Shown: positions 8,157-18,345, numbered from the stretch's first letter. The stretch: 64,000 nucleotides of DNA from an uncultured Ruminococcus sp. (GCA_934476515.1 CAKSNZ010000001.1:1-64000); one strand, 5' to 3'. Notes: generated by a model not told the origin, from the sequence alone. Translations and numbers: made by a program.

Positions 8157-9072
8157 CAGACTCTACCTTCTTTTCAGAATTATCATCAATATGCTTTAAA
8201 GAAGATTTTTTCTTATTCTTTCTAACTGCAATTAAAACAATAATAACAACTAAAAGAACAAATCCACCAATAACTGCACCGGCAACCCAATAAGGGATTT
8301 TGTAACCTAAGAAGTAGAAGCACTTTTCAAACGGTGCTCGTTTTACTAACTTATTTTTTGCCACTTCCTCAGGTACGTACTTTGTACGAACACCTCTTAC
8401 AAGAAGTCTGTGGGTGTTAATACCGTAAGGTGTACAAGTTAAAAGTGTTACATGGTCCTCATTAGGAATAATTCTAAGGTCATTTGTATCTTCCGGAAGA
8501 ACAACTTTAATTTGGTCAACCTTATAGGCTAAAGTTTTATCAAGTACCTTTATGTAGAAAATATCACCTTTAACAAGTTCGGTAAGGTTATCAAAGAAAG
8601 TTCTACCGGGAACACCTGTATGGGCTGAAATAACTGAATGTGTACTTTTGCCACCAATAGGCATTGAAGTATTCTGTAAATGACCGGCATAGTTATCAAG
8701 AACACTTTTGCTTGTACCATGTTTAATAGGCAATTCAACATCAATTCTTGGTATCTTTACATAACCGATAAGACCTTTACCGTCAATGTTAAGCACATCG
8801 TTGTAGTGAGCACCAATAGCTTTATAAGCATCTTCATCAAAAGGGTCAGTAATAATTGCAGTTTTTGTTAAACTTTTATTATATTTTCTTGCATCTTTAA
8901 AGAACTTGGAATAGTCCTTTTTATTTAAATTATCAACTATTTTTGAATAATTAGCTGAGTCAGCTCTAACCTTTGAATTATTAATCATTGAACTAACAAG
9001 AGGATAACTCATTATTCCAAGGCCAACTATAAATACTAAAATTATTGCGATTACCGGAAGTTTCTTTTTCAT
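8146..9072 (-). CDS. Class C (pilin-polymerising) sortase
   Basis: About 308 aa with two membrane segments, one at the N-terminus and one near residues 265-290 (VAGAVIGGFVLLVVIIVLIA), as in typical class C sortases. The catalytic His is in ISAHTG, Cys in TLLTCTPYG and Arg in HRLLVRG. It is expected to link pilin subunits through a pilin lysine and the sorting-signal threonine outside the membrane. The ATG at 9072 has AAGGA 8 nt upstream; the TTG at 9078 is too close. It lies behind the two pilin genes but after an intrinsic terminator at 9139-9166, so it should be expressed below pilin level. Confidence 0.93.
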   Translation of the reverse strand: MKKKLPVIAIILVFIVGLGIMSYPLVSSMINNSKVRADSANYSKIVDNLNKKDYSKFFKDARKYNKSLTKTAIITDPFDEDAYKAIGAHYNDVLNIDGKGLIGYVKIPRIDVELPIKHGTSKSVLDNYAGHLQNTSMPIGGKSTHSVISAHTGVPGRTFFDNLTELVKGDIFYIKVLDKTLAYKVDQIKVVLPEDTNDLRIIPNEDHVTLLTCTPYGINTHRLLVRGVRTKYVPEEVAKNKLVKRAPFEKCFYFLGYKIPYWVAGAVIGGFVLLVVIIVLIAVRKNKKKSSLKHIDDNSEKKVESDEK

Positions 9073-9138
9073 AAACAATGTCCTTATTTCTTAATAATAC
9101 AATTATAAAATATGCTAGTAATAATTGCAACAAAAAAT

Positions 9139-9166
9139 ATTGAGGTGTAGTCACCCACACCCCAAT
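9139..9166 (-). terminator. Terminator between backbone pilin and sortases
   Basis: On the - strand ATTGGGGTGT pairs with ACACCTCAAT (one wobble), loop GGGTGACT, followed by ATTTTTTG. It lies inside the pilus operon, which suggests partial read-through and a high pilin-to-sortase ratio. Confidence 0.75.
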
Positions 9167-9219
9167 TAGAAAAATTACATATATCAAATAAAGTTTACGA
9201 TTATTTGGTTATATTAAAA

Positions 9220-10725
9220 TTATTTAGAAGTTTTCTTTTTCTTTAGAACAACGAACATTACACCTGCAAGAACGATTAGAGAAGCACCACAAATTGTGAA
9301 TAGAGTTGTACCCATACCACCTGTTGATGGAACTGTAATCTTTGTGTTTTTAACTTGAAGATAAACTACACCATTTTCACCACCTACAGGTGTTGCTACA
9401 TATGATGATGATGGCTTTGAGTATGATGCTTCAATAGTAATTGACTTTGCTGAAGAATCAAGAACATAACCATTAGGAGCTGCAGTTTCTCTTACAAAGT
9501 ATGTACCTGCACCAAGCTTTGCGTTAAATGTTAACTTACCGTCTGTACCAGTTTTGCCACTTGCAACAACATTAGCATCGGCATTTGCATCAGCTTCTGT
9601 CTTATATAGGCTAAACTTTGCATTAGCTAGAGGCTTAGATGTATCATTAGCATCTACCTTAGCAATACCAACCTGGAATGTAAACACCTGAACTGTATTA
9701 CCATCTACTTCATAAGGTGCACCAGCTTCATTTGTGTATTTTAGAGAGTCTGTATTATCGTTTGAACCTGCTGTACTAACCTTTGCACCAGAAAGAACTT
9801 TTGCTGTAAATTCAACCTTAATTGTCTTGCCATAGTAAGTAGAATTAATGTAACCATCAGTTGTATTTAAAGAAATACCAAAAGTAGCATCTGAAGGAGT
9901 TGTTACTTTATAATCAGAAATCTTAGTATAGTTTTTGCCCTGTTCATCAGAAACATACACCGCTGCATCATTATTGAACTGAAGTTCTGTAGCAGTCATT
10001 TTATCAAGGATTTCAAAGCTCTTTACCTTATTACCAACCTGATTTGAACCAGGAACTGTAGCAGTTAGTTCAAACTTTACGTCATCATCAACAGAAGCAG
10101 AAGCTACTGCACCGTCAGCTTTAACATTAGTTGTTGCGTTGTTTACAGCTGTAATCTTCTTAGTAACCTTAACAGGTGAAGGATTAATCTTGCCTGCTAA
10201 GTCAGCACTGTAATCATTTGTGTATGTACCATCATCATTTGCTAATGGTAAAGTAACAATAGCACCCTGAGCTAGAGAACCTGTACCCTGTGATCTTACA
10301 TAGTAGATACCGGCTGTTGTAATTGTAATTTCAGTTGATGTTTCATAGTTGCCATCTGTTCCCTCAGCAGGATCCCAAGCATAATTTGTTGCTTCACCAG
10401 GAGCTGTTGCTAATTTATCACATGCACTTAGTAGGTCTGCAGAACTACTAGTATCAACAGCAGCCTTAGCCTTTGTTAGAATATCGCCGGTTACTTTGTA
10501 ATCTACTGCACCGGTTGAAGTATTAATATCAGCTAGTCTGTAAAGCTTAAAGCTAAAAGCCTTTGCCTTAGCCTGAGCATCTTTATCATCGCCACTGATT
10601 TTAAGTGTTAGCTTGTAATTACCAGCAGTACCGGCAGTATCTGCACTAGCACTAAATGGAATCATAAGTGCTAGAGTTGCAACTACTAAAAGAGCTGCAA
10701 AAATTTTCTTAATTGATTTTGTCAT
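9220..10725 (-). CDS. Backbone pilin with LPXTG-like signal
   Basis: About 501 aa. The signal peptide (IFAALLVVATLALMIPFSASA) is followed by fimbrial isopeptide-type domains and a C-terminal SpaA/Cna-B-like domain carrying the E-box RETAAPNGY near residue 415. The sorting signal is VPSTGG, then a hydrophobic helix and KKKKTSK. A lysine in AGKINPSP before the middle domain could be the pilin-motif lysine, but this is inference. Spontaneous Lys-Asn isopeptide bonds would stabilise the shaft. AAGGAGA precedes the ATG at 10725. It sits between the tip pilin gene and the class C sortases. Confidence 0.92.
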   Translation of the reverse strand: MTKSIKKIFAALLVVATLALMIPFSASADTAGTAGNYKLTLKISGDDKDAQAKAKAFSFKLYRLADINTSTGAVDYKVTGDILTKAKAAVDTSSSADLLSACDKLATAPGEATNYAWDPAEGTDGNYETSTEITITTAGIYYVRSQGTGSLAQGAIVTLPLANDDGTYTNDYSADLAGKINPSPVKVTKKITAVNNATTNVKADGAVASASVDDDVKFELTATVPGSNQVGNKVKSFEILDKMTATELQFNNDAAVYVSDEQGKNYTKISDYKVTTPSDATFGISLNTTDGYINSTYYGKTIKVEFTAKVLSGAKVSTAGSNDNTDSLKYTNEAGAPYEVDGNTVQVFTFQVGIAKVDANDTSKPLANAKFSLYKTEADANADANVVASGKTGTDGKLTFNAKLGAGTYFVRETAAPNGYVLDSSAKSITIEASYSKPSSSYVATPVGGENGVVYLQVKNTKITVPSTGGMGTTLFTICGASLIVLAGVMFVVLKKKKTSK

Positions 10726-10765
10726 TTTTTCATCTTCTCCTTTTTAATTAAAATATATATGTAAT

Positions 10766-13700
10766 TTATTTCCTACCATGTTTATTGGTTGGAGCCTTTG
10801 CTCCTAACTTTCTCTTTCTTAACATATATACACAAGAAAGAATTGCACCTAAACCAAGAACCAATGTACCATACAACAAGAAGTTATGTTGCATTAGGTA
10901 ATTAATACCTGCATAAGGAACTGTAATGTGTGTATTTAGTGCTACGAAAGAATGAGTATAGCGGTTCTTTGTATTATCAAAATTTGCACCACTAAAGTTA
11001 AACCATTGTTGGTTATCTGCTAGAGTATAACCGGAAGTAGCAGCAGTTTCTACTACATAATACCACTGATATTCAGGAGTATTACCGTCACTACCATTCT
11101 TGTAGGTACCATTACTGTTTTTAACAAAGATATCCAGATCAGTAAATGTAACTTCACCCTGACTATCAGTAACTAAAGATTTAACAAATTCACCTTGTGT
11201 AACATCTTTGCCACTAACTTTATATAGAGTAAATGTTGTACCCGCTAATCTTTTTGCATCATCAGGAATTGAACCATCAGAATTAACCTTATCAACCTTT
11301 GTTACAGTAGCCTGAGCCTTAGTTGATGTATTTTTAAAACTTGCAATATTAGTTGTATTATTAGCATCAACAATTTCTTCTACAGATTGTGAAGAAGTAC
11401 CTCTATAATAAGTACCTGTTGCCTTTAGAACACCATTATCCTTAGCAACAACAACTTTAAAGATATATACTGAAGAATCAGTTTGATAATCGTGACCACC
11501 AACTAATGGTTCTTCTGTAATCTTATATAGATATGTACCTTCTGTGCTATAGTCAATAGAATTAAATGCTGCATTACCATCAACAACAGTTGAAATTGTA
11601 TCTGTTACGGAAGAAGTATCTTCTGTTGTAACACCACCAACAGTTGTAGAAGCAAGACCTACTAACTTAAATTGGAATGTTGAACCATCATAAACCATTC
11701 CGTCAAGTGTCTTTGTAATACCGGCTGTAATACTTGCAGGAGTTACTGTGTTGATAACATCAACAGTAGCACCGGCATTACCAAGTGTACCTTCATTCTT
11801 ATTTGTTGTACCATAAGAAACCTTATATCCGGTTGGTGTTTGTTCTTCAACCTTATACTTAACACCTACAGGAATTCCTGTGAATGTATAAGATGCACTC
11901 TGAGAAATCTTACCGGTTAGACCGTAATCTTGATATACACCGTCACCGTTAATGTCAAGCTTTAAAGTAACATCAAACTGTGTATCATCATCAGTAATTG
12001 GTTTACCATTTTTATCAACGACCTTCTTGTTTACTTTAATATTAGCAACCTGAGGTGTGTTTACATAATCAAGTCTTAGATGAGTTGAAACCAAATCATC
12101 ATCTGCTTTATTTTTATACTTAAAGTTAGAAACCTTTGTGTCCCCCGTTGTAATTAAGTCCGGTGAAGTGCCACTAACATCATACAATGACCAATTAGTA
12201 TTGTAATGACCGGCTAACAAACTTTCCTTTGTAGTATCAATTGTATAATCACCACTGGAAGGTGGGGTTAAAGCAAACTTAGTTACTTCACTAATTGAAC
12301 CGGAGTTATCAACAACACTAATATCACCGGTAGAGGTTTTTCTCCAAGCCTTAACGTTAATACAATTTGTATTTTCGGTAATTGCCGAGAATCTTACTCT
12401 GTTCCAAACACCCATATCATCTTTTCTACCGATAATAAAGCTTTTGTTATTACTGCTACTATCTTTTTCAGATTCATCAGATTCATAGTAGTAAATTGTT
12501 CTACCATCTGTTTCATAAGAGAACATTTGGTGGAATGTGTTACCGTTATCAAAGGAGATTGCAGGAACTGCACCATTATTGAAGAACCACGAACAACTCA
12601 TATCCTTTGTATCAAGGTAAATCAAACTATCGGTATCCATATTAGAAATAATAGTTTTCTTTGGTGTACCTTCGGTAACAGTTAAATTATTATCAATAGC
12701 AAACTGACTGTTAAAGGAAGCACTGTCACTATCAGATAGTGTAGCTGTGTTGCCATTAGTCTTGGCGTTATTAATTGTGCCATTGTCAGAATACTTATAT
12801 TTCTTATTACTTACAGGTACATTGTTTTCTTGAATAGCAAAGCCAAAGTCATCAGCATTCTTAACTGCTGTCTGTAGTTTAGGGTTAACATTAGATGTAT
12901 CGACTGTCTTTGTAACATCAAGTGAATCAGTAATAGGTTCAAAGTTGAAACCAACTTTTAAGTTAGATTCAATCATACCTCTTTCCATATAGAAAACAGT
13001 TAGTGTATGGTGAGCGTTAACTTTGTTGTTGTTAAACTTACTTGAACCGGTTCTTGCAGTACTGTCAGAGAATAGTAATGGGAATTCAGCTGAATAACCA
13101 TAGCCTGACTTACTTGTATCATTCTTATATACTAAATCAGTGCCTTGGAATTTAGTATCAATATTATTTACATAAGACTTTAAAGTTGTAAAGTCAATAC
13201 AACCCTGTGACATCTTGTGGTCACCACCCATATCAAGTACAAGTACACCATCAAGATAAACCCAAAGGTCATCGTCACCTGAGAAGTTAAATACTGTATT
13301 CTCTCCATTAGTTTTACCGTTAGCACCAAGAGTAAAATCTAGGTCTAATCTCATACCAAAGCCAAAGTCATAACCATTATTGCTATGGTCCTTTTGTCTG
13401 TCAAATGGGAAGAAACCTGGATTGTTAATAGTACTTTTCGAGAAACCACTTAAAGCATCATAAACCGAGTTACTCTTACCACTGGCATAATTCATTGTAA
13501 GATTTCCACCACTTGCAAGATTTTCATAACCATCAAAGTAGCAGTTATCTTTACCATCTAAACTATCATATTCATAGTAATCCTGACCGTGTCCATCAGT
13601 TGTCTTTCTCATAGGGAAGTCAGAATGAACAACTGTACCATAGCCATTATTTACAAGCCAATCTTCATCAAAGTATGGCATTGTAACACCATTCTTACTT

Positions 13701-14668
13701 AACTTCTTGTTATCTGCAAGTGTAACATCGGCAAGACCGGCAACAGAACCTGAGGTTCCTGATGATGTGGCATTTGAGTTATTTGGTACACTCAAGAACT
13801 TCTTTAGGTTACTTACGCCATAACCCACATAACCGTCTTTTTGATAACCGTCGTTATCTGTGTTAAAATCACCAAAATAAAGAGGTGTTGTCCACGAACT
13901 GTTATTTACTCCGTTAGCATACTGTGCAATAGCTCTGTTAAGCTTTTGATAAGGTTCTCTGTTATACTTTGAGTCACCGGATTTAACTGTTCTATAGAAA
14001 CCGGTTAGACTATCTCTCCACTTACCATTAACTTCTTCATCATTATAGTAATCAAAAAATGTACTCTTAACATTAAGAAGTTCTGTATCTATTGAGTGAT
14101 TAACAACATTAGGGTCGGCAATATATTTATGACCGGTACCTCCACGATATGTACCATCGTCATTTATCTCATTTAATTCAATTGTTAATCGGCTGTCACC
14201 ACTGTATTCACAGAACATATCAACTGTAAGTTCTGATTCACCACCTGAAACACTAAGTGTCATATTGTTATCAGAACCACCTAAAACAAGACCTGTAACT
14301 GTTGTTGAACCGGATTTAAAAATTGTACCGGGTTTACTATAATAATCTCCATTACTATTATAGATTTTAAATTGATATGTAGCTTGACCGGTTATTTTAA
14401 AAGTACCTGTGTAATGATTATTATCAATTTTAGATAACTTAAAGTCCTCACTTGGTTGTGTCCAAGAAGATCCGGGTAAACTACCTATTAGGTAATATTC
14501 AAGACCCTGTGTCATCTTTGCACCAACAGACTCAACGTCCTTACTTGCACCGGTTTGTGCAGTGTCTTTATTTACAGCAACGGCAGAAATACAAGAAATG
14601 ATTATCATTACTATTAATGTAATTGCTGTTAAAGACCTGGCAGCTACTTTTGATGTTTTGTTAATCAA
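10766..14668 (-). CDS. Giant tip/ancillary pilin with fibro-slime and isopeptide domains
   Basis: About 1300 aa. After a signal peptide, residues 50-160 form a beta-sandwich resembling a carbohydrate-binding or X25-like module (YYLIGSLPGSSW). A large adhesin region follows, with a fibro-slime/PA14-like core at about 430-470 (FNFSGDDDLWVYLDGV, then DMGGDH). Next come Cna-B-like repeats, a Spy0128-type pilin linkage domain (about 1000-1110, from ASITAGITKTLDG), and a last Cna-B domain. The sorting signal is VPYAG, a membrane helix and RKRK. The start is TTG at 14668, with AAAGGAG 8 nt upstream and no ATG for 20 codons. Size and position as first gene of the operon fit the pilus tip adhesin. Confidence 0.9.
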   Translation of the reverse strand: MINKTSKVAARSLTAITLIVMIIISCISAVAVNKDTAQTGASKDVESVGAKMTQGLEYYLIGSLPGSSWTQPSEDFKLSKIDNNHYTGTFKITGQATYQFKIYNSNGDYYSKPGTIFKSGSTTVTGLVLGGSDNNMTLSVSGGESELTVDMFCEYSGDSRLTIELNEINDDGTYRGGTGHKYIADPNVVNHSIDTELLNVKSTFFDYYNDEEVNGKWRDSLTGFYRTVKSGDSKYNREPYQKLNRAIAQYANGVNNSSWTTPLYFGDFNTDNDGYQKDGYVGYGVSNLKKFLSVPNNSNATSSGTSGSVAGLADVTLADNKKLSKNGVTMPYFDEDWLVNNGYGTVVHSDFPMRKTTDGHGQDYYEYDSLDGKDNCYFDGYENLASGGNLTMNYASGKSNSVYDALSGFSKSTINNPGFFPFDRQKDHSNNGYDFGFGMRLDLDFTLGANGKTNGENTVFNFSGDDDLWVYLDGVLVLDMGGDHKMSQGCIDFTTLKSYVNNIDTKFQGTDLVYKNDTSKSGYGYSAEFPLLFSDSTARTGSSKFNNNKVNAHHTLTVFYMERGMIESNLKVGFNFEPITDSLDVTKTVDTSNVNPKLQTAVKNADDFGFAIQENNVPVSNKKYKYSDNGTINNAKTNGNTATLSDSDSASFNSQFAIDNNLTVTEGTPKKTIISNMDTDSLIYLDTKDMSCSWFFNNGAVPAISFDNGNTFHQMFSYETDGRTIYYYESDESEKDSSSNNKSFIIGRKDDMGVWNRVRFSAITENTNCINVKAWRKTSTGDISVVDNSGSISEVTKFALTPPSSGDYTIDTTKESLLAGHYNTNWSLYDVSGTSPDLITTGDTKVSNFKYKNKADDDLVSTHLRLDYVNTPQVANIKVNKKVVDKNGKPITDDDTQFDVTLKLDINGDGVYQDYGLTGKISQSASYTFTGIPVGVKYKVEEQTPTGYKVSYGTTNKNEGTLGNAGATVDVINTVTPASITAGITKTLDGMVYDGSTFQFKLVGLASTTVGGVTTEDTSSVTDTISTVVDGNAAFNSIDYSTEGTYLYKITEEPLVGGHDYQTDSSVYIFKVVVAKDNGVLKATGTYYRGTSSQSVEEIVDANNTTNIASFKNTSTKAQATVTKVDKVNSDGSIPDDAKRLAGTTFTLYKVSGKDVTQGEFVKSLVTDSQGEVTFTDLDIFVKNSNGTYKNGSDGNTPEYQWYYVVETAATSGYTLADNQQWFNFSGANFDNTKNRYTHSFVALNTHITVPYAGINYLMQHNFLLYGTLVLGLGAILSCVYMLRKRKLGAKAPTNKHGRK

Positions 14669-15001
14669 AGTTCTTTCTCCTTTCTTCTTTTAAGTATATT
14701 AAAATACACTTATATTTCCATAATTTGTCTGTCTTTAATACAATAATAATTATAACACAATATTATATTTTTAAAATAGTTATAGTAAACAAGAATTTTA
14801 GTGCCCCTAGAGAAATATTTTATGCAATATCTCTCTACACTAAAAATTTTTACTTATATATCATATACTTATTATACAAAATAGACAATAAATTTACAAT
14901 ATACTTTAATTTTATTCATCATTTCGTAATATTGTTATGAATCCAGTACGAAACTTTGTATAAATGCACAAATGACAGGCATAGTTTTTGTGCATAAAAA
15001 A
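14669..15001. other. AT-rich intergenic region upstream of the pilus operon
   Basis: About 330 bp with no credible gene. A 71-codon + strand ORF has no ribosome site and biased AT composition. The stretch must hold the - strand promoter of the pilus operon. I see several TATAAT-like sequences but none with a convincing -35. Confidence 0.6.
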
Positions 15002-15029
15002 CAAAGTGCCAACAATTGTTGACACTTTG
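15002..15029 (-). terminator. Terminator of the pullulanase gene
   Basis: An almost perfect palindrome: CAAAGTG and CACTTTG outer arms, CAACA/TGTTG inner arms, one mismatch. T6 follows on the - strand, 20 nt after the pullulanase stop. Confidence 0.9.
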
Positions 15030-15049
15030 AATGTTCATAGTTTATTTAC

Positions 15050-18000
15050 TTATGCCCAGTTACCTGTGAACAGATTGCCTGAACCCCAACCGGTAGCAAC
15101 ATACTTTGTGCTTGAACCGATTGTTAAATCACCTGACTGATTCCAACGATTGTCCCAAGTGTTTTCTGTTGTCTTTCCGTTCATACGAACAAAGATAACT
15201 GTATCCATCCCATCAGGTACTTTTACTGAGTTACTGTTGTCTAGGTCAACCCATACATAATTTGATGTATTTGATGAATTAAAGAAGTAAGCAACCCATC
15301 TTTCATTACCGGCTGAAACTGCTGATGGGTCAAGTGTTAACACCTTATCACCGGTAGAAACAGTAGATGATGGAGTAGTAGCAGTTGTAGGAACTGTTAC
15401 TGTTGTAGCTGATGTTGTTGTAATTGTATTTGTAGGAATTGTGTATGTAGGTTTCTCATCAGAGAAGCTTTTACCTGATGGGAAACTTGATACTGTACCT
15501 GCAAGGTACTTTTGAATCATTGTTACATCCTTAACGTCAATACGATTATCATTATTAACATCTGATGACTTAAGTTCTGTATCATTTAAATCTGCAATAC
15601 TTGCAACATACTTCTGTAGACTTGATGCATCTTGAATAGTAACAGTTCCGTCACCGTTAGTATCACCATATAGATGAGTATCAGGAATCTTTGTTGCAAT
15701 AATTGTTACATCAGTATCTGCTGTAACATTAAAGCTAAGTGTATTTGTTGCTGAGTTATAAGCAGTTGAAGTAATGTCGTTACCACCACATACTACCTTA
15801 GCATAAACAATTTCGTAACCATCTTCAGGTTCAATTGTCTTTGTAACATTTTGACCATTTGTTACTGTTTCTGTAGAAACACCATCATTAAAGTTCTTAA
15901 TCTTTGATGTGTTGTAAGTGATTGTTTTCTTAGCAGAAGTTGTTGTAGGTGGTACTGTAGTAGTTGATGTTGTTGGAGTTGTAGGAGTTACACCTCTGTC
16001 AAATGTACTTGCATCAACTAGGATTAGAGAACTTCTTGCCGGTACTGAAACAGTAGAACCGTTAACTGTACCTAAGTTCTTTAGACCTGCACTGTTACCA
16101 TTAGCAACAGTAACCCAAGATGATGGAAGTGTTGTACCGGCTTGTAGCTTAACTGTCTGAGTGTTAGAAGTTGCATTTGTAATTACTGCAATCATACCCC
16201 ATTCTTTGTTAGCGTTAGCAGTCTTGTTCTGCATTGTATAAGCTACAACGCCACTTGGTGTTGTACAGAAGTAAGATGAATTTACAGAAGTCATTGAGCT
16301 ATCTGTAAATGGACTATATACAGAACGAATTTCTCTTAGACCTTTGTAGTAGTTTACTAGGTCAGAATACTTAGAAACTCTGTTCCAATCAATTAGGTTC
16401 TTGCTATCGCCCTTGTTGTAAGAGTTATCTTCGCCGTACTTAGTTCTGGCAAATTCTTCACCGGCAATAGTAAAGTTAACACCTTGTGAAGTAAATTCAA
16501 TTACTGACGCAAGTTTGTTCATTGCAAGGTATGTTGAGTTAGTACCGTCATAGTCACTACTACCACAAACCTTCATAATCTTATCCCAAAGAGTTAAGTT
16601 ATCGTGACAGCAAGAATATGTTACTGTCTGAGTAGGTGCTTTTGACCAGTTACCACCCCACATTGTGGAGGTGTTAGCCATTTCACCGGCTTTGACTGCA
16701 GCATCAAAACCACTTGCACCCATAATATAACCTGATGCTGCACCGTAGTTATCGTTGCTGCCTCTGATAGCATCTCTAACCTTATCATTAAACATACCAA
16801 CTCTTGGATTTAGCTTACTTGCGTTATCCATTAGTGCTGCTGATGAGTCAGCAATACCGTTAGGGTCTCTTGGCCATGTACCTGTCCAAGGTTCACCATA
16901 AGTTAAAATTCTCTTATCAATAGTATCAAGCTCATCTCTAAGCTTATTCATCGTTGTAATATCGTGACAACCCATTAAGTCAAAACGGAAACCATCAATA
17001 TGGTATTCATTTACCCAATACTTAACTGAGTCAATCATATACTTTCTGTACATTGTCTTATCGGAAGCAGTTACATTACCACAACCTGAACCGTTAAGGA
17101 ACTGACTACCGTTCATTCTGTAGTAGTAACCCGGAACTGTATTTTCAAAACAAGAATCTGTTGTGTTATATGTGTGGTTATAAACTACATCCATAACAAC
17201 AGAGATACCGGCATCATGAAGTGCCTTAATCATTGTTTTCATTTCCTTAATTCTTACTGCACCATCATATGGGTTAGTAGAGAAAGAACCTTCAGGAACA
17301 TTGTAGTTCATTGGATCATAGCCCCAGTTTTGACCACCCTTTGTTTCATCAACTGAACCAAAGTCATACATTGGCATAATCTGAACACAATTGATTTTGT
17401 TTTCAATTAGATAGTCAATACCTGTTTTAATATTGCCTTTACCGTTAAGTGTTGTGCCATGCTGAGCAACACCTAGGAAAGTACCTCTCTTGTCAGCATC
17501 TACACCTGAAGAACTGTCAATAGAAAAATCTCTTACTGACATTTCCCAAACTGTAGCTTCTGAAGAGCTATTGAAAAGAACATGAGAGTCATTGTTCCAA
17601 CCATCAGGATTAGTTGAATTTAAATCAACAACCATTGAACGCTTACTGTTAACACCACAAGCTGTTGAATATACATCTCTTGTTTCATTTGTTTTGCCAT
17701 TGACTGTTACTAGGTATGTGTAGTAGATACCGTTTAAGTCACCACTTTGTTTTAATGACCAAACACCATTAGAACTGTCCTTAGTCATATCATAAGTGCC
17801 AATGACACCTGCACCAGCTTCACTATCTGAACCTGTCTTGTATAGTTTAACCTTCACACTAGATGCTGAAGGTGCCCATACCTTAAAGGTTGTAGAGTCA
17901 GCTGAATAATTTGCACCCAAGTCGTTACCACTATAAGTGGCATACCCATCACTTGAGTTAGTATACGCTGCTACTTTTTCCACGTTAATACCTGCCCCGG

Positions 18001-18103
18001 TTAGATTTTTGTCGATTGTAGCTGACAACGCTGAGAAAGTCGTTGTTGTAGCTAAAACAACCAGCACCATTACCAAAGATAATGGTCTAAACAATTTTTT
18101 CAT
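15050..18103 (-). CDS. Secreted type I pullulanase with dockerin and C-terminal module
   Basis: About 1017 aa. It should cleave alpha-1,6 branches in pullulan and starch. Order: signal peptide, an E-set/CBM48-like domain (about 60-150), and a GH13 catalytic domain with the pullulanase motif NWGYDP (near 260). The nucleophile Asp is in FRFDLMG (near 375), the acid/base Glu in YGEPW (near 404), and the third acid in CCHDNLT (near 500). Then come an Ig-like insert, a type I dockerin (about 805-870: GDTNGDGTVTIQD and SDVNNDNRIDVKD), a Thr linker and a C-terminal aromatic-rich module. The ATG at 18103 has AGAGG 8 nt upstream and gives a clean signal peptide. The dockerin implies docking to a cohesin scaffold, as in amylosomes. 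Confidence 0.95.
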   Translation of the reverse strand: MKKLFRPLSLVMVLVVLATTTTFSALSATIDKNLTGAGINVEKVAAYTNSSDGYATYSGNDLGANYSADSTTFKVWAPSASSVKVKLYKTGSDSEAGAGVIGTYDMTKDSSNGVWSLKQSGDLNGIYYTYLVTVNGKTNETRDVYSTACGVNSKRSMVVDLNSTNPDGWNNDSHVLFNSSSEATVWEMSVRDFSIDSSSGVDADKRGTFLGVAQHGTTLNGKGNIKTGIDYLIENKINCVQIMPMYDFGSVDETKGGQNWGYDPMNYNVPEGSFSTNPYDGAVRIKEMKTMIKALHDAGISVVMDVVYNHTYNTTDSCFENTVPGYYYRMNGSQFLNGSGCGNVTASDKTMYRKYMIDSVKYWVNEYHIDGFRFDLMGCHDITTMNKLRDELDTIDKRILTYGEPWTGTWPRDPNGIADSSAALMDNASKLNPRVGMFNDKVRDAIRGSNDNYGAASGYIMGASGFDAAVKAGEMANTSTMWGGNWSKAPTQTVTYSCCHDNLTLWDKIMKVCGSSDYDGTNSTYLAMNKLASVIEFTSQGVNFTIAGEEFARTKYGEDNSYNKGDSKNLIDWNRVSKYSDLVNYYKGLREIRSVYSPFTDSSMTSVNSSYFCTTPSGVVAYTMQNKTANANKEWGMIAVITNATSNTQTVKLQAGTTLPSSWVTVANGNSAGLKNLGTVNGSTVSVPARSSLILVDASTFDRGVTPTTPTTSTTTVPPTTTSAKKTITYNTSKIKNFNDGVSTETVTNGQNVTKTIEPEDGYEIVYAKVVCGGNDITSTAYNSATNTLSFNVTADTDVTIIATKIPDTHLYGDTNGDGTVTIQDASSLQKYVASIADLNDTELKSSDVNNDNRIDVKDVTMIQKYLAGTVSSFPSGKSFSDEKPTYTIPTNTITTTSATTVTVPTTATTPSSTVSTGDKVLTLDPSAVSAGNERWVAYFFNSSNTSNYVWVDLDNSNSVKVPDGMDTVIFVRMNGKTTENTWDNRWNQSGDLTIGSSTKYVATGWGSGNLFTGNWA

Positions 18104-18275
18104 TTTAAGTGCCTCTCTTTCAAATTTCATAAACATATTTACCAAAATCTCTTACTTTAATTATACCAAAAAATACAGTAATGTACTATACTCTTTTTCC
18201 ATAACATTGAGTTTATGGTTTTATATAAAAAGTACTAATTTTATGAACATATTATGAACAGAAAAGCCCTTAAAA

Positions 18276-18300
18276 AAGGAGCAGTGACCTACTGCTCCTT
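18276..18300 (-). terminator. Terminator after the Ntn hydrolase gene
   Basis: On the - strand AAGGAGCAGT pairs with ACTGCTCCTT (loop of 5 nt) and is followed by TTTTAAGGG. It lies about 100 nt downstream of the stop at 18404. Confidence 0.75.
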
Positions 18301-18327
18301 CACAAGTCCTTGTAATACTATCACAAA

Positions 18328-18345
18328 CCTTGAAATATTTCAAGG
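18328..18345. repeat. Perfect 18-bp palindrome
   Basis: CCTTGAAATATTTCAAGG reads identically on both strands. It lies between the Ntn hydrolase stop and its terminator. It may be an additional hairpin or an operator-like dyad; no T-run follows on either strand. Confidence 0.6.

Noticed and set aside
14725-14940. + strand ORF of 71 codons upstream of the pilus operon
   Set aside because: AT-rich, Ile/Tyr-dominated translation with no ribosome site, in a promoter region.
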